Shown here: piece by piece, positions 17,877 to 27,295 of the stretch
How positions within the stretch are numbered: position 1 is the stretch's first letter
Layout of the letters: the number at the start of each line of letters is the position of its first letter
Assembly: GCF_000729995.1 (NCBI RefSeq)
Contig: NZ_JNFG01000201.1
Location: 248,001-312,000, forward strand
Length of the DNA stretch: 64,000 bases
Reading direction: 5' to 3'
From: Caballeronia sordidicola
Lineage (GTDB): Bacteria > Pseudomonadota > Gammaproteobacteria > Burkholderiales > Burkholderiaceae
The notes under the pieces: generated by a model
What the model saw: only the letters and a program-made list of their open reading frames with translations
Told to the model about the DNA's origin: nothing
The model's database searches: none
Translations under genes and position numbers: made by a program

Positions 17877-18560
17877 ATGAAGCCCTATATTGTTTGCCAC
17901 ATGATGTCTTCCGTCGATGGCCGCAGCCTCACCGACGGCTGGCATCTCGACTTTGCGTCGGACCTCTACGAGAACACGGCCGGCACCTTTGAAGCCGATG
18001 GCTGGATTTGCGGCCGCGTCACGATGCAGGAAATTGCGCACGGAGAAGGTTATCCGAAGGGCCTCGCGAAGCAGCCAGTTCCTCGCACAAACCATTTCGC
18101 CCAACGCGGCGCGGATCAATACGCCATTTCCATTGATCCGAAGGGACTGGTTGAATGGAAGTCGAGTACCGCGCTGGAATCGCACGTGATCGAAGTGGTG
18201 ACGGAGCAGGTTTCCGACGACTTCCTCGCCTATCTTCAGTCGATTGGCGTTTCATATGTTTTCGGCGGTAAGACCGACATCGACCTGGCCGATGTAGTCA
18301 ATACGCTTGGACGCGAGCTGGGCGTGAAGAAGCTGATCGTGGAAGGCGGCTCGCACGTGAGCGGCGCGTTCGTGGACGCCGGTCTGGTGGATGAGGTGAG
18401 CGTGCTGATCCTGCCGCTCGTGGATGGCCGCAGCGAACATCCGTCGTCATTCGAAGTTCCAATGGACGCATGGAAAAGTCCGGCGTATCTGACCCTTGCA
18501 TCGGTCGAGCAAGTCGCTCCCGACGCGGTCTGGCTTCGCTATACGCGCAAAACGAACTGA
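17877..18560 (+). CDS. RibD C-terminal-domain family reductase
   Basis: A 227-residue protein of the RibD C-terminal/dihydrofolate-reductase-like fold. The N-terminal strand leads into MMSSVDGR, the typical start of this family; the NADPH-binding loop YVFGGKTDI and the LIVEGGSHVSGAFVDAGLVDEV block follow. It has no N-terminal deaminase domain, so it is not bifunctional RibD. It could reduce a pterin, a riboflavin precursor or another small molecule. The ATG at 17877 is used because upstream in-frame codons give no family sequence. Confidence 0.8.
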   Translation: MKPYIVCHMMSSVDGRSLTDGWHLDFASDLYENTAGTFEADGWICGRVTMQEIAHGEGYPKGLAKQPVPRTNHFAQRGADQYAISIDPKGLVEWKSSTALESHVIEVVTEQVSDDFLAYLQSIGVSYVFGGKTDIDLADVVNTLGRELGVKKLIVEGGSHVSGAFVDAGLVDEVSVLILPLVDGRSEHPSSFEVPMDAWKSPAYLTLASVEQVAPDAVWLRYTRKTN

Positions 18561-18634
18561 AGAGAAAAGGGCAAGAGTTGGGACTCGGGATTACCCCTAT
18601 CGGCAATAGTGGATTGCTTGCATATCGTCTTTTT

Positions 18635-18650
18635 ACGAAATATAGTTCGT
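18635..18650. promoter_or_regulatory. palindromic operator candidate for ArsR regulator
   Basis: ACGAAATATAGTTCGT is a 16-base near-palindrome (14 of 16 positions symmetric) centred about 40 bases before the ArsR start, where a promoter would lie. An ArsR protein binding here would repress itself and the flavin oxidoreductase downstream. Confidence 0.5.
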
Positions 18651-18681
18651 TTCATCGCGATTCTACTTAAAGCCGTTTTTC

Positions 18682-18978
18682 ATGGATATCGACGCCATTC
18701 ACAAGGCCCTGGCCAATCCGGTCCGCCGCGAGATTCTCGCGTGGCTCAAGGAGCCAGAGATCTACTTCCCGGAGCAGCAGTTTCCGCTCGTGAATGGCGT
18801 ATGCGCCGGTCAGATCGACGCGCGCTGCGATATGTCTCAATCCACTGTGTCGGCTCACCTGGGCACGCTTCACAAAGCGGGTTTGGTGACCTCCAAGCGG
18901 GTGGGGCAGTGGATATTTTTCAGGCGCGACGAAGCGGTCATTCAGGCGTTTCTCGATCAGCTTCATAACGGGCTCTGA
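18682..18978 (+). CDS. ArsR-family transcriptional regulator
   Basis: A 98-residue winged-helix repressor: KALANPVRREILAWL opens the fold, and DMSQSTVSAHLGTLHKAGLV is the recognition helix region. There is a single cysteine at about residue 41 (GVCAGQ) and another at about 49 (RCDMSQ), so a thiol-based sensor of electrophiles or oxidants is possible. The classical CxC metal site of ArsR is absent. It lies 78 bases before the OYE gene and probably controls it. Confidence 0.85.
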   Translation: MDIDAIHKALANPVRREILAWLKEPEIYFPEQQFPLVNGVCAGQIDARCDMSQSTVSAHLGTLHKAGLVTSKRVGQWIFFRRDEAVIQAFLDQLHNGL

Positions 18979-19056
18979 CGGCCTCTAACGCGTCAACTTG
19001 TTCACCGTGTTCTGGTTGCTGGTTCTCATTACAACCTATTTAGGAATGCTTTCAAA

Positions 19057-20118
19057 ATGCCGAATCTTTTCGACCCACTCAAAGTTGGTGCCTTTAATCT
19101 TCGTAACCGCGTCATCATGGCGCCGCTCACGCGTCAGCGCGCAGGTGTTGAACGTGTGCCCAACGCGTTGATGGCGCAGTACTACGCTGATCGCGCCGGA
19201 GCCGGCATGATCCTGAGCGAAGCCACTTCGGTCACGCCCCAGGGCGTGGGTTACGCTGAAACGCCGGGAATCTGGTCGGACGAGCAGGTCGAAGGCTGGA
19301 AGCTCGTGACGAAAGCGGTCCACGACGCAGGCGGCACGATCCTGCTGCAACTGTGGCACGTCGGCCGGATCTCGGACCCGATCTTCCTCAACGGCGACCT
19401 GCCCGTAGCGCCGAGCGCAATCGCGGCGCAAGGCAATGTGAGCCTTGTGCGGCCGCAGCGCGCATTCGTGACGCCGCGCGCACTCGAACTCGACGAGATT
19501 CAAGGGGTGGTTGCAGCATTCCGCAAGGGTGCCGAGAACGCGAAGCTTGCCGGTTTCGATGGCGTTGAAGTGCACGGCGCGAACGGTTATCTGCTCGACC
19601 AGTTCCTCCAGGACAGCACGAACCAACGCACGGACATCTACGGTGGCTCGATCGAAAATCGCGCACGCCTGCTGCTCGAAGTGGTCGACGCGGCTATTAA
19701 CGTGTGGGGCGCTGACCGCGTTGGCATGCACCTCGCACCGCGCGCCGATTCGCACAGCATGGGCGACAGTAATCGCGCCGCTACCTTCGGTTACGTTGCA
19801 CGTGAGTTGGGCAAGCGCAAGATCGCCTTCATTGCCGCACGTGAACGTGTGGGCGAAGACTCGATCGGACCTCAGTTGAAGCGCGACTTCGGAGGCGTTT
19901 ATATCGCTAACGAGAAGTTCACCAAGGAAAGCGCTCAGGCAGCGCTCGACCGTGGTGACGCCGATGCCGTCGCGTGGGGGCAGTTGTTCATCGCCAACCC
20001 TGACCTCGTGAAACGCTTCGAAAGCGACGCCGCGTTGAATGCGCCGATCCCCGAGACGTTCTACGCTCGCGGTACCGAAGGGTACACGGACTATCCGACA
20101 CTCGAGACCATGGACTAA
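19057..20118 (+). CDS. Old Yellow Enzyme family NADPH:flavin ene-reductase
   Basis: A 353-residue FMN-dependent ene-reductase of the classical NemA/OYE group. The TIM barrel is complete: LRNRVIMAPLTRQRA at the N-terminus, the substrate-binding HGANGYLLDQFLQ with H173, N176 and Y178, and YGGSIENRARLLLEV. It reduces activated C=C bonds of electrophiles such as enones, maleimides and nitro compounds. The ArsR gene upstream fits electrophile-induced expression. A strong terminator follows. Confidence 0.92.
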   Translation: MPNLFDPLKVGAFNLRNRVIMAPLTRQRAGVERVPNALMAQYYADRAGAGMILSEATSVTPQGVGYAETPGIWSDEQVEGWKLVTKAVHDAGGTILLQLWHVGRISDPIFLNGDLPVAPSAIAAQGNVSLVRPQRAFVTPRALELDEIQGVVAAFRKGAENAKLAGFDGVEVHGANGYLLDQFLQDSTNQRTDIYGGSIENRARLLLEVVDAAINVWGADRVGMHLAPRADSHSMGDSNRAATFGYVARELGKRKIAFIAARERVGEDSIGPQLKRDFGGVYIANEKFTKESAQAALDRGDADAVAWGQLFIANPDLVKRFESDAALNAPIPETFYARGTEGYTDYPTLETMD

Positions 20119-20140
20119 GCGTTTCGGTTTTGGCTTGCCG

Positions 20141-20178
20141 CAGCCGGTGACTCTTACGGAGTCACCGGCTGTTTTTTT
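20141..20178 (+). terminator. Rho-independent terminator of OYE gene
   Basis: Perfect 13-base arms CAGCCGGTGACTC and GAGTCACCGGCTG with a five-base loop, followed by seven T. It lies 22 bases after the OYE stop. Confidence 0.93.
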
Positions 20179-20203
20179 ACCGGGTTCGCCATCGGATGAA
20201 AGC

Positions 20204-22882
20204 TCAGGACAAGCAGGCCTGTAGGTATCTCGACGTATGGCCGGTTTTGCCCCCCTTCACCACGTCTTCCGGCGTGCCGCTGACGATCACCTTGCCGCCT
20301 TCCTCACCCGCGCCGGGGCCCATGTCGATGACCCAGTCACTTTGGGCCGCCACCCGCATGTCGTGCTCGACGACAATCACGGTGTTGCCTGCATCGACCA
20401 GCCCTTGCAATTGAATCAACAAGCGGTCGCTGTCCGTGGAATGCAACCCGGTCGTGGGCTCATCCAGGATGTAAAGGGTCTCGCCTCGATGCGCTCGCTG
20501 AAGTTCGGTCGCCAGCTTGATTCGCTGCGCCTCGCCACCGGACAGTTCAGTGGCCGGTTGGCCCAGGCGTAAATAACCCAGTCCGATGTCCTTGAGCACA
20601 GTCAACGCGCGCATGATCTGCGGTTCTTCGGCAAAGAACGCGTATGCGGTGTCCACGGTCATTCGCAGCACGTCCGAAATATTCTTTCCCTGCCACTCGA
20701 TCTCCAGCGTCTCCGGGTTGTAGCGCGTTCCTGCGCACGTTGAACACGGTGCATACACGCTCGGCATGAACAGCAATTCGACACTCACGAAGCCCTCGCC
20801 CTCGCACGTCGGACATCGGCCCTTCGCAACATTGAACGAGAACCGGCCCGCGTCATAACGGCGACGACGCGCCGCGGGCGTCTCCGCAAACAACTTGCGC
20901 ACGTGATCGAAAAGGCCCGTGTAGGTCGCAAGATTCGAACGCGGTGTCCGTCCGATCGGCTTCTGATCGACGCGAACCAGTCGCCGGATTCTCTCCATCC
21001 CGGCCGTTATCTCACCGCCGGTCGGGATGTCCTCTGCATCCAGCAGCGGATCGCGCTCTTCATCCGTTTCTGCTGCGATCGGGCGGCCAAGCCGTTGCGC
21101 GACCAACTCGGGCAGCGCCTGGCTGACGAGACTGGATTTGCCCGAGCCGGAGACGCCTGTGACCGTCGTGAAGCAGCCGAGCGGGAAAGCGACCTCGAGA
21201 TTGTGCAAGTTATTACGCGTCACCTTCTCGAGCCGCAGCCAGTCCGCTGGCGTGCGCTTCGAACGCGAAGCCGGCCGGTAATCGCCAAACAGATGCAGCC
21301 GCGTTTGCGATTCCTCGATGTCCGCCAGACCGGCCGGCGGTCCGCTATATACAATCTGTCCGCCCGCCGTGCCCGCGGCCGGTCCCACATCCACCAGCCA
21401 GTCCGCCCGGCGCATCATCTCCAGATCATGCTCGACCACGAACAGGGAATTGCCCGCGGCCTTCAGGCGCCGCAACGCGCTGAACAACGCTTCGCCATCG
21501 GCGGGGTGAAGGCCGGCGGAAGGTTCATCGAGGACATAGATGACCCCGAACAACTGCGATGCGAGTTGCGTCGCCAGCCGTAGCCGTTGCAATTCGCCCG
21601 ACGACAAGGTCGGCGTGCCCCGGTCCAGTGCCAGATACCCCAGGCCGAGATCGATCAGCGTAGTCAGGCGTTCGAGCAGCTCGTTGGCAATCCGCTGGGC
21701 CGCAACCTGCTTCTCCCTGGATTGATTCGTAGTCCGTCTGATATCGGGAGAGGCCTTGTGTTCCGAGCCACCGGACGCGACCCGTCGCGCAACCGCTGCC
21801 CGCATCTCGTCTTTGCTCAATATCTCGCCGGATGATGCCGCTGCGGATATCGATATGTTCGCGCCCTCCGGTGCTTCACCGCGAGCAACAGGCCGCAAGA
21901 CATCGGCGACCCGGGCGAGCGGCATCTGCGATAACTCGCCTATATCAAGTCCCGCGAACGTCACGGACAGCGCCTCGGGCTTCAATCGCTTGCCACCGCA
22001 CGACGGGCATGCACTGCTCACCATGAAACGCGATACGCGCTTCTTCATCAACGCGCTTTGCGTGTTGGCGAATGTGTGCAGCACATAGCGTCGCGCGCCT
22101 GTAAACGTGCCCTGGTAGCTCGGTTCCGCGTGGCGCTTGAGCGCCGCGCGCGTTTCTTGCGGTGTCATGCCGGCATACACGGGAGCGGTCGGTGTCTCGT
22201 CCGTGAACAGGATCCAGTCGCGGTCTTTCTTCGGCAAGTCGCGCCACGGCTTATCGACATCGAACCCCAGCGTGACCAGGATGTCGCGCAGGTTCTGACC
22301 ATGCCATGCCGGCGGCCACGCAGCGACTGCGCGCTCACGGATAGTCAGCGAGTCGTCGAGCACCATCGATTGCTCGGTCACCTCGTAGACGCGTCCCAGA
22401 CCGTGACACGTGGGACACGCTCCTTGCACGGTGTTCGGCGAGAAATCCTCGGCGAACAGCATGGGCTGTTTCGCCGGGTAGGTGCCGGTGCGCGAGTACA
22501 GCATGCGCACGAGGCTGGACAGCGTGGTCACGCTGCCCACCGACGAGCGTGCATTGGGCGTACCGCGTTGCTGCTGCAGAGCGACAGCGGGCGGCAAGCC
22601 CTCGATGGAATCCACTTCCGGAACACCGACCTGATCGATGAGGCGACGCGCATAGGGCGCGACCGATTCGAAATAACGGCGCTGCGCCTCGGCATAGAGC
22701 GTACCGAACGCTAGTGACGACTTGCCCGATCCCGAGACGCCGGTAAAGACGACGAGCGCGTCGCGTGGGATGTCAACATCGATGTTGCGCAGGTTGTGCT
22801 CGCGGGCGCCCCTGACCCGCACGAAGCCGGTCCGGGAAGGATGGGGTGATGTGTCTTCGGGCTGCTTGTTTCGAGTTGGCAT
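20204..22882 (-). CDS. UvrA2-type ABC ATPase (excinuclease A-like)
   Basis: An 892-residue UvrA-family protein with two ABC modules: [20 protein letters not shown] in the first and [13 protein letters not shown] in the second, with signatures [12 protein letters not shown] and [12 protein letters not shown]. Zinc-ligating pairs CPTC, CPSC and CSTC are present. The UvrB-binding domain that follows the first Q-loop region in canonical UvrA is missing: the chain runs from SRTGTYP almost directly to [10 protein letters not shown]. This marks the UvrA2/drug-resistance class rather than the NER enzyme. A low-complexity insertion of about 60 residues (after [13 protein letters not shown]) is also unusual. 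The chosen start has an N-terminal tail and then [15 protein letters not shown], the family start. Confidence 0.88.
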   Translation of the reverse strand: MPTRNKQPEDTSPHPSRTGFVRVRGAREHNLRNIDVDIPRDALVVFTGVSGSGKSSLAFGTLYAEAQRRYFESVAPYARRLIDQVGVPEVDSIEGLPPAVALQQQRGTPNARSSVGSVTTLSSLVRMLYSRTGTYPAKQPMLFAEDFSPNTVQGACPTCHGLGRVYEVTEQSMVLDDSLTIRERAVAAWPPAWHGQNLRDILVTLGFDVDKPWRDLPKKDRDWILFTDETPTAPVYAGMTPQETRAALKRHAEPSYQGTFTGARRYVLHTFANTQSALMKKRVSRFMVSSACPSCGGKRLKPEALSVTFAGLDIGELSQMPLARVADVLRPVARGEAPEGANISISAAASSGEILSKDEMRAAVARRVASGGSEHKASPDIRRTTNQSREKQVAAQRIANELLERLTTLIDLGLGYLALDRGTPTLSSGELQRLRLATQLASQLFGVIYVLDEPSAGLHPADGEALFSALRRLKAAGNSLFVVEHDLEMMRRADWLVDVGPAAGTAGGQIVYSGPPAGLADIEESQTRLHLFGDYRPASRSKRTPADWLRLEKVTRNNLHNLEVAFPLGCFTTVTGVSGSGKSSLVSQALPELVAQRLGRPIAAETDEERDPLLDAEDIPTGGEITAGMERIRRLVRVDQKPIGRTPRSNLATYTGLFDHVRKLFAETPAARRRRYDAGRFSFNVAKGRCPTCEGEGFVSVELLFMPSVYAPCSTCAGTRYNPETLEIEWQGKNISDVLRMTVDTAYAFFAEEPQIMRALTVLKDIGLGYLRLGQPATELSGGEAQRIKLATELQRAHRGETLYILDEPTTGLHSTDSDRLLIQLQGLVDAGNTVIVVEHDMRVAAQSDWVIDMGPGAGEEGGKVIVSGTPEDVVKGGKTGHTSRYLQACLS

Positions 22883-22888
22883 GCGCAT

Positions 22889-23651
22889 TAAGCCGTTGTG
22901 TGGTTCAGTTTGCGAGCGTGGCATCCAGCGTATGTCCGGACACCATGAGGAAACCGCTTGCCGCTTTGCCGGGCAGATTATGGACAGTTTAAGTGGCTTG
23001 CGAAGCTTAGCGGCCCGCAAGTGGTAAGTAAGTGGTAAGCAAGTAGCTCGAGAGCGGCTATTGATCCCGCATGGCACATGCCCGCGTATGCGGCGCACTG
23101 ATAGGCGGGATATTTACCTGCACTTGTCGAATGGTTAAAGAACCCCCGATTAAATTGAGTAGCAAGTCTGTTATGTTTCTGTTCGGGATGTAAAAATCAC
23201 CCGCGACTCTGACTTTTTATTGCGATCGGTAACGCCGGTGATGGATCGCAGCTATTTAAACGCTTGTGATGAAATCGCTCGCTGCCGTTGCCAGCAAAAA
23301 AGCTGCGACGGCAAGCCCCATGGGAAAACATCCACCGACATCTACCGACATCCCACCCATTACGCCTGAGGGTTTCTCCCCCAGGACTATTAATTCGCAG
23401 GCTTCGCGGAGGAAGTCTGGATTATTTCATTACCCAAAATTATCCTGCCCATAATGCATAAGCCAGGTCGCGCATTGACTTCCAGCCCAGTTACGAATAT
23501 CAGTTCAGGAGGTGCAGTTTAGTATCCTGATAAGTATCTGCAATCAAAGACGCATAGCCTGAAAATTCATTGCCGCTTTTATCCCGAAGGGACTGACGTT
23601 TCCCGGGGAACGTCGCTCTTTCAAGCAGTCGATCATTTCTGGAGGTGTTGG
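22889..23651. other. intergenic region between uvrA2 and aspartate decarboxylase genes
   Basis: A 760-base gap containing the divergent promoters. Two near-tandem GTGGTAAG copies occur at 23021-23040, a 7-base inverted repeat TGCGATC/GATCGCA spans 23221-23250 with a 16-base spacer, and GACATC is repeated twice near 23338-23352. A 62-codon frame at 23266-23454 has no family features and I do not call it a gene. Confidence 0.4.
23595..23614. promoter_or_regulatory. palindrome in the leader of the aspartate decarboxylase gene
   Basis: A 20-base inverted repeat, arms GACGTTTCCC and GGGGAACGTC (18 of 20 positions symmetric), ends 37 bases before the ATG. It may be an operator or an mRNA hairpin close to the ribosome site. 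Confidence 0.4.
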
Positions 23652-25307
23652 ATGGCAAAATCTACAAAGGCGGGCTCGCAGGAACAATCCAAGATCGCGG
23701 CGCTCAGCCCGTTCGAACTCAAGGACGAATTGATCAAGGCCGCGGGCGGCGGCGCGGTCGAGCGTCCCGCCAACGCGGCCATGCTCAACGCAGGCCGGGG
23801 CAATCCCAACTTCCTCGCCACTGTTCCTCGCCACGGCTTCTGGCAACTTGGCCTTTTCGCCATGCGCGAGTCGGAGCGCTCGTTCGCCCACATGCCCGAA
23901 GGGCTGGGCGGCTTTCCGAAGCGCGAGGGGCTGGAAGAGCGCTTTGAAATCTTTGCACGCGACAACAAGGGCGTTCCTGGCATCGACTTCCTGCGTGGCG
24001 TGCTGTCATATGTGCGCGACCAGCTCGGTCTTAACGGCAGCGAATTCCTGTACGAAATGTGCGAGGGGATTCTTGCGTCGAACTATCCGGTGCCGGACCG
24101 GATGCTGAAGTTGTCGGAGGTGATTGTTGCGCAGTACCTGAAGAAGGAAATGATCGGCAGGCATCCCTTCGTTGGCGACTTCGATATCTTCGCGACCGAA
24201 GGCGGCACCGCCGCCATGACCTACATCTTCAACACGATGCGCGAGAATCACCTGATCAAGCCGGGCGACACTATCGCGCTAGGCTCGCCCATCTTTACGC
24301 CCTACATAGAGATCCCGACGCTCAACGATTACCAGTTGAACGTGGTCAATCTCGACGCCGACGTGGAACTCGGCTGGCAGTACTCGAAGAAGGAGCTCGA
24401 CAAGCTGCGCGATCCGAAGGTGAAGGCGTTCTTCCTCGTGAATCCGAGCAATCCGCCTTCCGTCAAGATGAATACCGAGAGCCTGGAGTACATCGCGGAG
24501 ATCGTGAAAGAACGGCCGGACCTGATCCTGCTGACCGATGACGTGTACGGCACTTTCGCCGATGACTTCGTCTCGCTGTTCGCGCTGTGTCCGAAGAACA
24601 CCATCCTCGTGTATTCGTACTCGAAGTACTTCGGCGCGACCGGCTGGCGGCTCGGCACGATCGCCATGCACCGCGAGAACGTGATCGACGAACTGATCCG
24701 CAAGCTGCCGAAGGAACAGCGCAAGGAATTGCATGAGCGCTATGAGTCGATCACCACCGAGCCGGAGAACCTGAAGTTCATCGACCGCCTGGTGGCCGAC
24801 AGCCGTACCGTCGCGCTGAACCACACGGCGGGGCTCTCCACGCCGCAGCAAGTGCAGATGGTGCTGTTCTCGCTCTTCGCGCTGATGGATACGCCTGAGG
24901 CCTACAAGAACGCGCTCAAGCGGCTGATTCGAGGCCGCAAAGAGGCGTTGTACAGGGAGATAGGAATATCGTTCGACGACAGCGACGTGAACCAGGTCGA
25001 TTACTACACCATCATCGACCTCGAGTTCCTCGGCAATCGTGCGTATGGGCCGGAGTTCGTCACGTGGCTCTTCGAAAACACCGAGCCCTCCGAGCTGTTG
25101 TTCCGGCTTGCGAAGGAAGCGCGCGTCGTGCTCTTGCCGGGACGCGGCTTCGGCACGCAACACCCGTCGGGCCGTGTGTCGCTTGCGAACCTTAACGAGA
25201 GCGACTACAAGGCAATCGGCCGCGCGATGCGCAAGCTGATGGAGGAATACGTCGAGCGCTATAACGCAGCCACGGGCAAGTCGCTCGATAAACACAAGGT
25301 GCTGTGA
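23652..25307 (+). CDS. asdA: aspartate 4-decarboxylase / aminotransferase
   Basis: A 551-residue fold-type I PLP enzyme. The long N-terminal extension with GRGNPNFLATVPRHGFWQLG and the PLP lysine in YSYSKYFGATGWRLG (about K325) are distinctive for the bifunctional L-aspartate beta-decarboxylase/aspartate transaminase, which makes alanine and CO2. GGAGGTG precedes the start. In many bacteria the gene is followed by the AspT aspartate-alanine antiporter, creating a proton-motive cycle; here no antiporter is nearby and a terminator follows directly. The enzyme may therefore serve aspartate catabolism or pH homeostasis. Confidence 0.93.
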   Translation: MAKSTKAGSQEQSKIAALSPFELKDELIKAAGGGAVERPANAAMLNAGRGNPNFLATVPRHGFWQLGLFAMRESERSFAHMPEGLGGFPKREGLEERFEIFARDNKGVPGIDFLRGVLSYVRDQLGLNGSEFLYEMCEGILASNYPVPDRMLKLSEVIVAQYLKKEMIGRHPFVGDFDIFATEGGTAAMTYIFNTMRENHLIKPGDTIALGSPIFTPYIEIPTLNDYQLNVVNLDADVELGWQYSKKELDKLRDPKVKAFFLVNPSNPPSVKMNTESLEYIAEIVKERPDLILLTDDVYGTFADDFVSLFALCPKNTILVYSYSKYFGATGWRLGTIAMHRENVIDELIRKLPKEQRKELHERYESITTEPENLKFIDRLVADSRTVALNHTAGLSTPQQVQMVLFSLFALMDTPEAYKNALKRLIRGRKEALYREIGISFDDSDVNQVDYYTIIDLEFLGNRAYGPEFVTWLFENTEPSELLFRLAKEARVVLLPGRGFGTQHPSGRVSLANLNESDYKAIGRAMRKLMEEYVERYNAATGKSLDKHKVL

Positions 25308-25344
25308 TAGTTATTCGACGCCTGGTGCTTCAGACGTCGAATGA

Positions 25345-25387
25345 AAAACGGGCCGCTGGGAATGAAGAGATCCCAGCGGCCCGTTTT
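25345..25387. terminator. bidirectional terminator
   Basis: Perfect 17-base arms (AAAACGGGCCGCTGGGA and its complement) around a nine-base loop. It ends in four T on the + strand, with A-rich sequence on the other side giving a T run on the - strand. It serves both asdA and the convergent porin gene. Confidence 0.9.
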
Positions 25388-25403
25388 AACTACTCAAGCC
25401 TGC

Positions 25404-25438
25404 TTTAGAACTTGTGGCGCGGTTTAGAACTTGTGGCG
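25404..25438. repeat. tandem duplication of the porin 3' end
   Basis: The 16-base TTTAGAACTTGTGGCG occurs at 25404-25419 and again at 25423-25438. The second copy contains the porin stop codon and its last residues (RHKF). The first copy, just beyond the stop, repeats the same coding end out of use. Confidence 0.85.
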
Positions 25439-26599
25439 AATACCCACGCGTGCAGCTATCTGTTCATTCGAACCGCCGCCCGACGTGCCGAAGTAGCTCG
25501 TGCTCGAACCGATCTGCGCTTGCACAGGGGTGTTGCCATTCGAACCCGACGCGTGTTGATAGATACCCAGCACGTAGACATCGGTACGCTTGCTCAGCGC
25601 ATAGTCCACGCTTGCGTCCACCTGGTTCCACTTGCCTTTCGCGGCATCGGTGAGCTTCATGTACGTGTAGCCGAGGCCGCCGGTAAGAGCCGGCGTGAAC
25701 GCATACTTGCCGCCGATTTCATACGCGTTGAACTTCGACGTCGCGCCCGTGATGGATTCAAAGCGCGTATTGGTCCAGAGACCAAACACCGTTGCAGCAT
25801 CAAACTTGTAGCTGGCGCCAACACCGTACGTGCGCAGGTCCTTCGAACCGCCCGTCGCAACGTTCGCAATGCTCGTGCTGAACGCCGGCGTTGACGAGCC
25901 CGGGTAGTGGATGTCCGTGTAAGCCGCGCCAATACCGAACGGGCCGCCGGCGTAGTTCACGCCGAAGCTGTAGGCGCGCGACGAACCTTGCGTTGTGACG
26001 CCTGCGGTCGTGGTCGTGGGCGAACCTTCGAACGCGCCGGCCTGGTTCGAGAAACCGTACAAGCCGCCAAACGTCACGCCGTGAAAGTTGGCGCTGCTGA
26101 ACTTGATCGAGTTGTTGATGCGGCTCGACGTGAGCTGGTCGACGTCGTTGATGTGATACGCGTAGTTGCCTGCAACCGTCTGGCCGCCGATGGAATACGA
26201 ACCGCCGAGGTAATCGGTCGAGAACGTGTATTGCCGGCCGAGGGTCACCGAGCCGATATCCGACTTCGAAATCCCTACATACGCTTGCCGGCCGAATTCC
26301 GCACCGCCCTGGCCGAGCGTGCCATTGCCGCTGTTGAAGCCGCTCTCCAATGTGAAGATCGCCTTCAGGCCGCCGCCCAGGTCTTCAGCACCGCGCAGAC
26401 CCCAACGGCTGCCTTGTGCCACGCCATCGTCATACTTGAAGTTCTTCGAGCTGCCGGTGCCGGCAGCGCTGTGGTTCACATAGCTGATACCGGCGTCGAT
26501 GAGGCCGTATAGCGTGACGCTGCTTTGAGCTTGAGCGGAAGGTGCCGATGCAGCGAATGCCGCCATTGCAGCAGTGGCGAGCAGTGTTTTACGGTTCAA
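25424..26599 (-). CDS. Gram-negative porin, Burkholderia type
   Basis: A 391-residue outer-membrane trimeric porin. A Sec signal peptide (about residues 1-24, cut after SAQA) is followed by SSVTLYGLIDAGISYV, the RWGLRGAEDLGGGLKAIFTLESGF block and the LGRQYTF segment. Alternating strands and a terminal phenylalanine for BamA recognition complete the picture. The start appears to be a TTG directly preceded by GGGAGA; no ATG fits in frame near the signal peptide. Specificity cannot be read. The last codons are duplicated just after the stop. Confidence 0.93.
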   Translation of the reverse strand: MNRKTLLATAAMAAFAASAPSAQAQSSVTLYGLIDAGISYVNHSAAGTGSSKNFKYDDGVAQGSRWGLRGAEDLGGGLKAIFTLESGFNSGNGTLGQGGAEFGRQAYVGISKSDIGSVTLGRQYTFSTDYLGGSYSIGGQTVAGNYAYHINDVDQLTSSRINNSIKFSSANFHGVTFGGLYGFSNQAGAFEGSPTTTTAGVTTQGSSRAYSFGVNYAGGPFGIGAAYTDIHYPGSSTPAFSTSIANVATGGSKDLRTYGVGASYKFDAATVFGLWTNTRFESITGATSKFNAYEIGGKYAFTPALTGGLGYTYMKLTDAAKGKWNQVDASVDYALSKRTDVYVLGIYQHASGSNGNTPVQAQIGSSTSYFGTSGGGSNEQIAARVGIRHKF

Positions 26600-26927
26600 A
26601 ACGTTCTCCCTAAGCGTGGGTGTGAGTAAGTTGATGCAAAAAAGTGATGCGCGGCATCGGACTCTGACGGTCCGTAGCTCGCGACGGGCGGACTTTAGCG
26701 AAGGCGTGTGTAAGGTAGATGACAGTTGTTTTTAAGCGACGGCTACAGAAAAAATACTTCCGGTAAGCCTCAGGAATGGTTGCCTGGCGAGTAAACGGCT
26801 AACGAATCGACCCACGAAAAACTGGGCGTCGAACGGCTTGGGCTGGTATTCGGGGAGGGCGCTAAAGCGCGCTTTAGCGACGCGTCGCGCTATGCTGGCG
26901 GCTCTTCTTCAAGCCAGGAACGAAGCG
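26600..26927. other. intergenic region between porin and NTF2-like pseudogene
   Basis: About 330 bases between divergent genes that must hold the porin promoter. The stretch 26725-26760 is relatively AT-rich. No symmetrical site stood out. Confidence 0.35.
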
Positions 26928-27295
26928 ATGACAGAGAGCGTGATTGCGGAACTGGAAGGGCGATTGCGGGAAGCCATGCTTTCATCGGACGTGGATGTGC
27001 TCGACGCGCTGCTAGCCGACGACCTCACGTTCGTCGATGCAACAGGCAAGGTGAGGAGCCAGCCGACGACTTGAACGCGCATCGCCATGGGATACAGCGG
27101 ATCGAGCGGCTGGAGATCAAGGAACAGACGGTGCGCGTGTACGACAAGAGCGCGGTGACGCTCACGCATGCAGCGCTGAGCGGCCAATTCGGCGGGGTGC
27201 CGCTCTCGGCCAACCTGCGCTATACCCGCATGTGGGTGGAGACGCAGAGCGGCTGGCGAATCGCCGCCGCTCACTGCAGCGTGCTAGCTTTTTGA
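26928..27295 (+). pseudogene. NTF2-like / DUF4440 protein, frameshifted
   Basis: Two frames join into one NTF2-like protein. The first (26928-27074) gives MTESVIAELEGRLREAM and LADDLTFVDATGKVRS, then stops. The second (to 27295), in the -1 frame, reads ADDLNAHRHGIQRIE and continues to RYTRMWVETQSGWRIAAAHCS, the family C-terminus. One missing base near 27055-27063 would restore the frame. It is either a recent pseudogene or a sequence error. The 3' end overlaps the end of the convergent motB by 12 bases. Family members are small scaffold proteins or enzymes (SnoaL, ketosteroid isomerase). Confidence 0.75.

Noticed and set aside
23266-23454. 62-codon plus-strand frame in the gap before asdA
   Set aside because: Rich in Ser, Pro and Lys with short DNA repeats inside; no ribosome site and no recognisable family.
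24279-25295. 338-codon minus-strand frame inside asdA
   Set aside because: Antisense to the aspartate decarboxylase; no motif and no plausible start signal.
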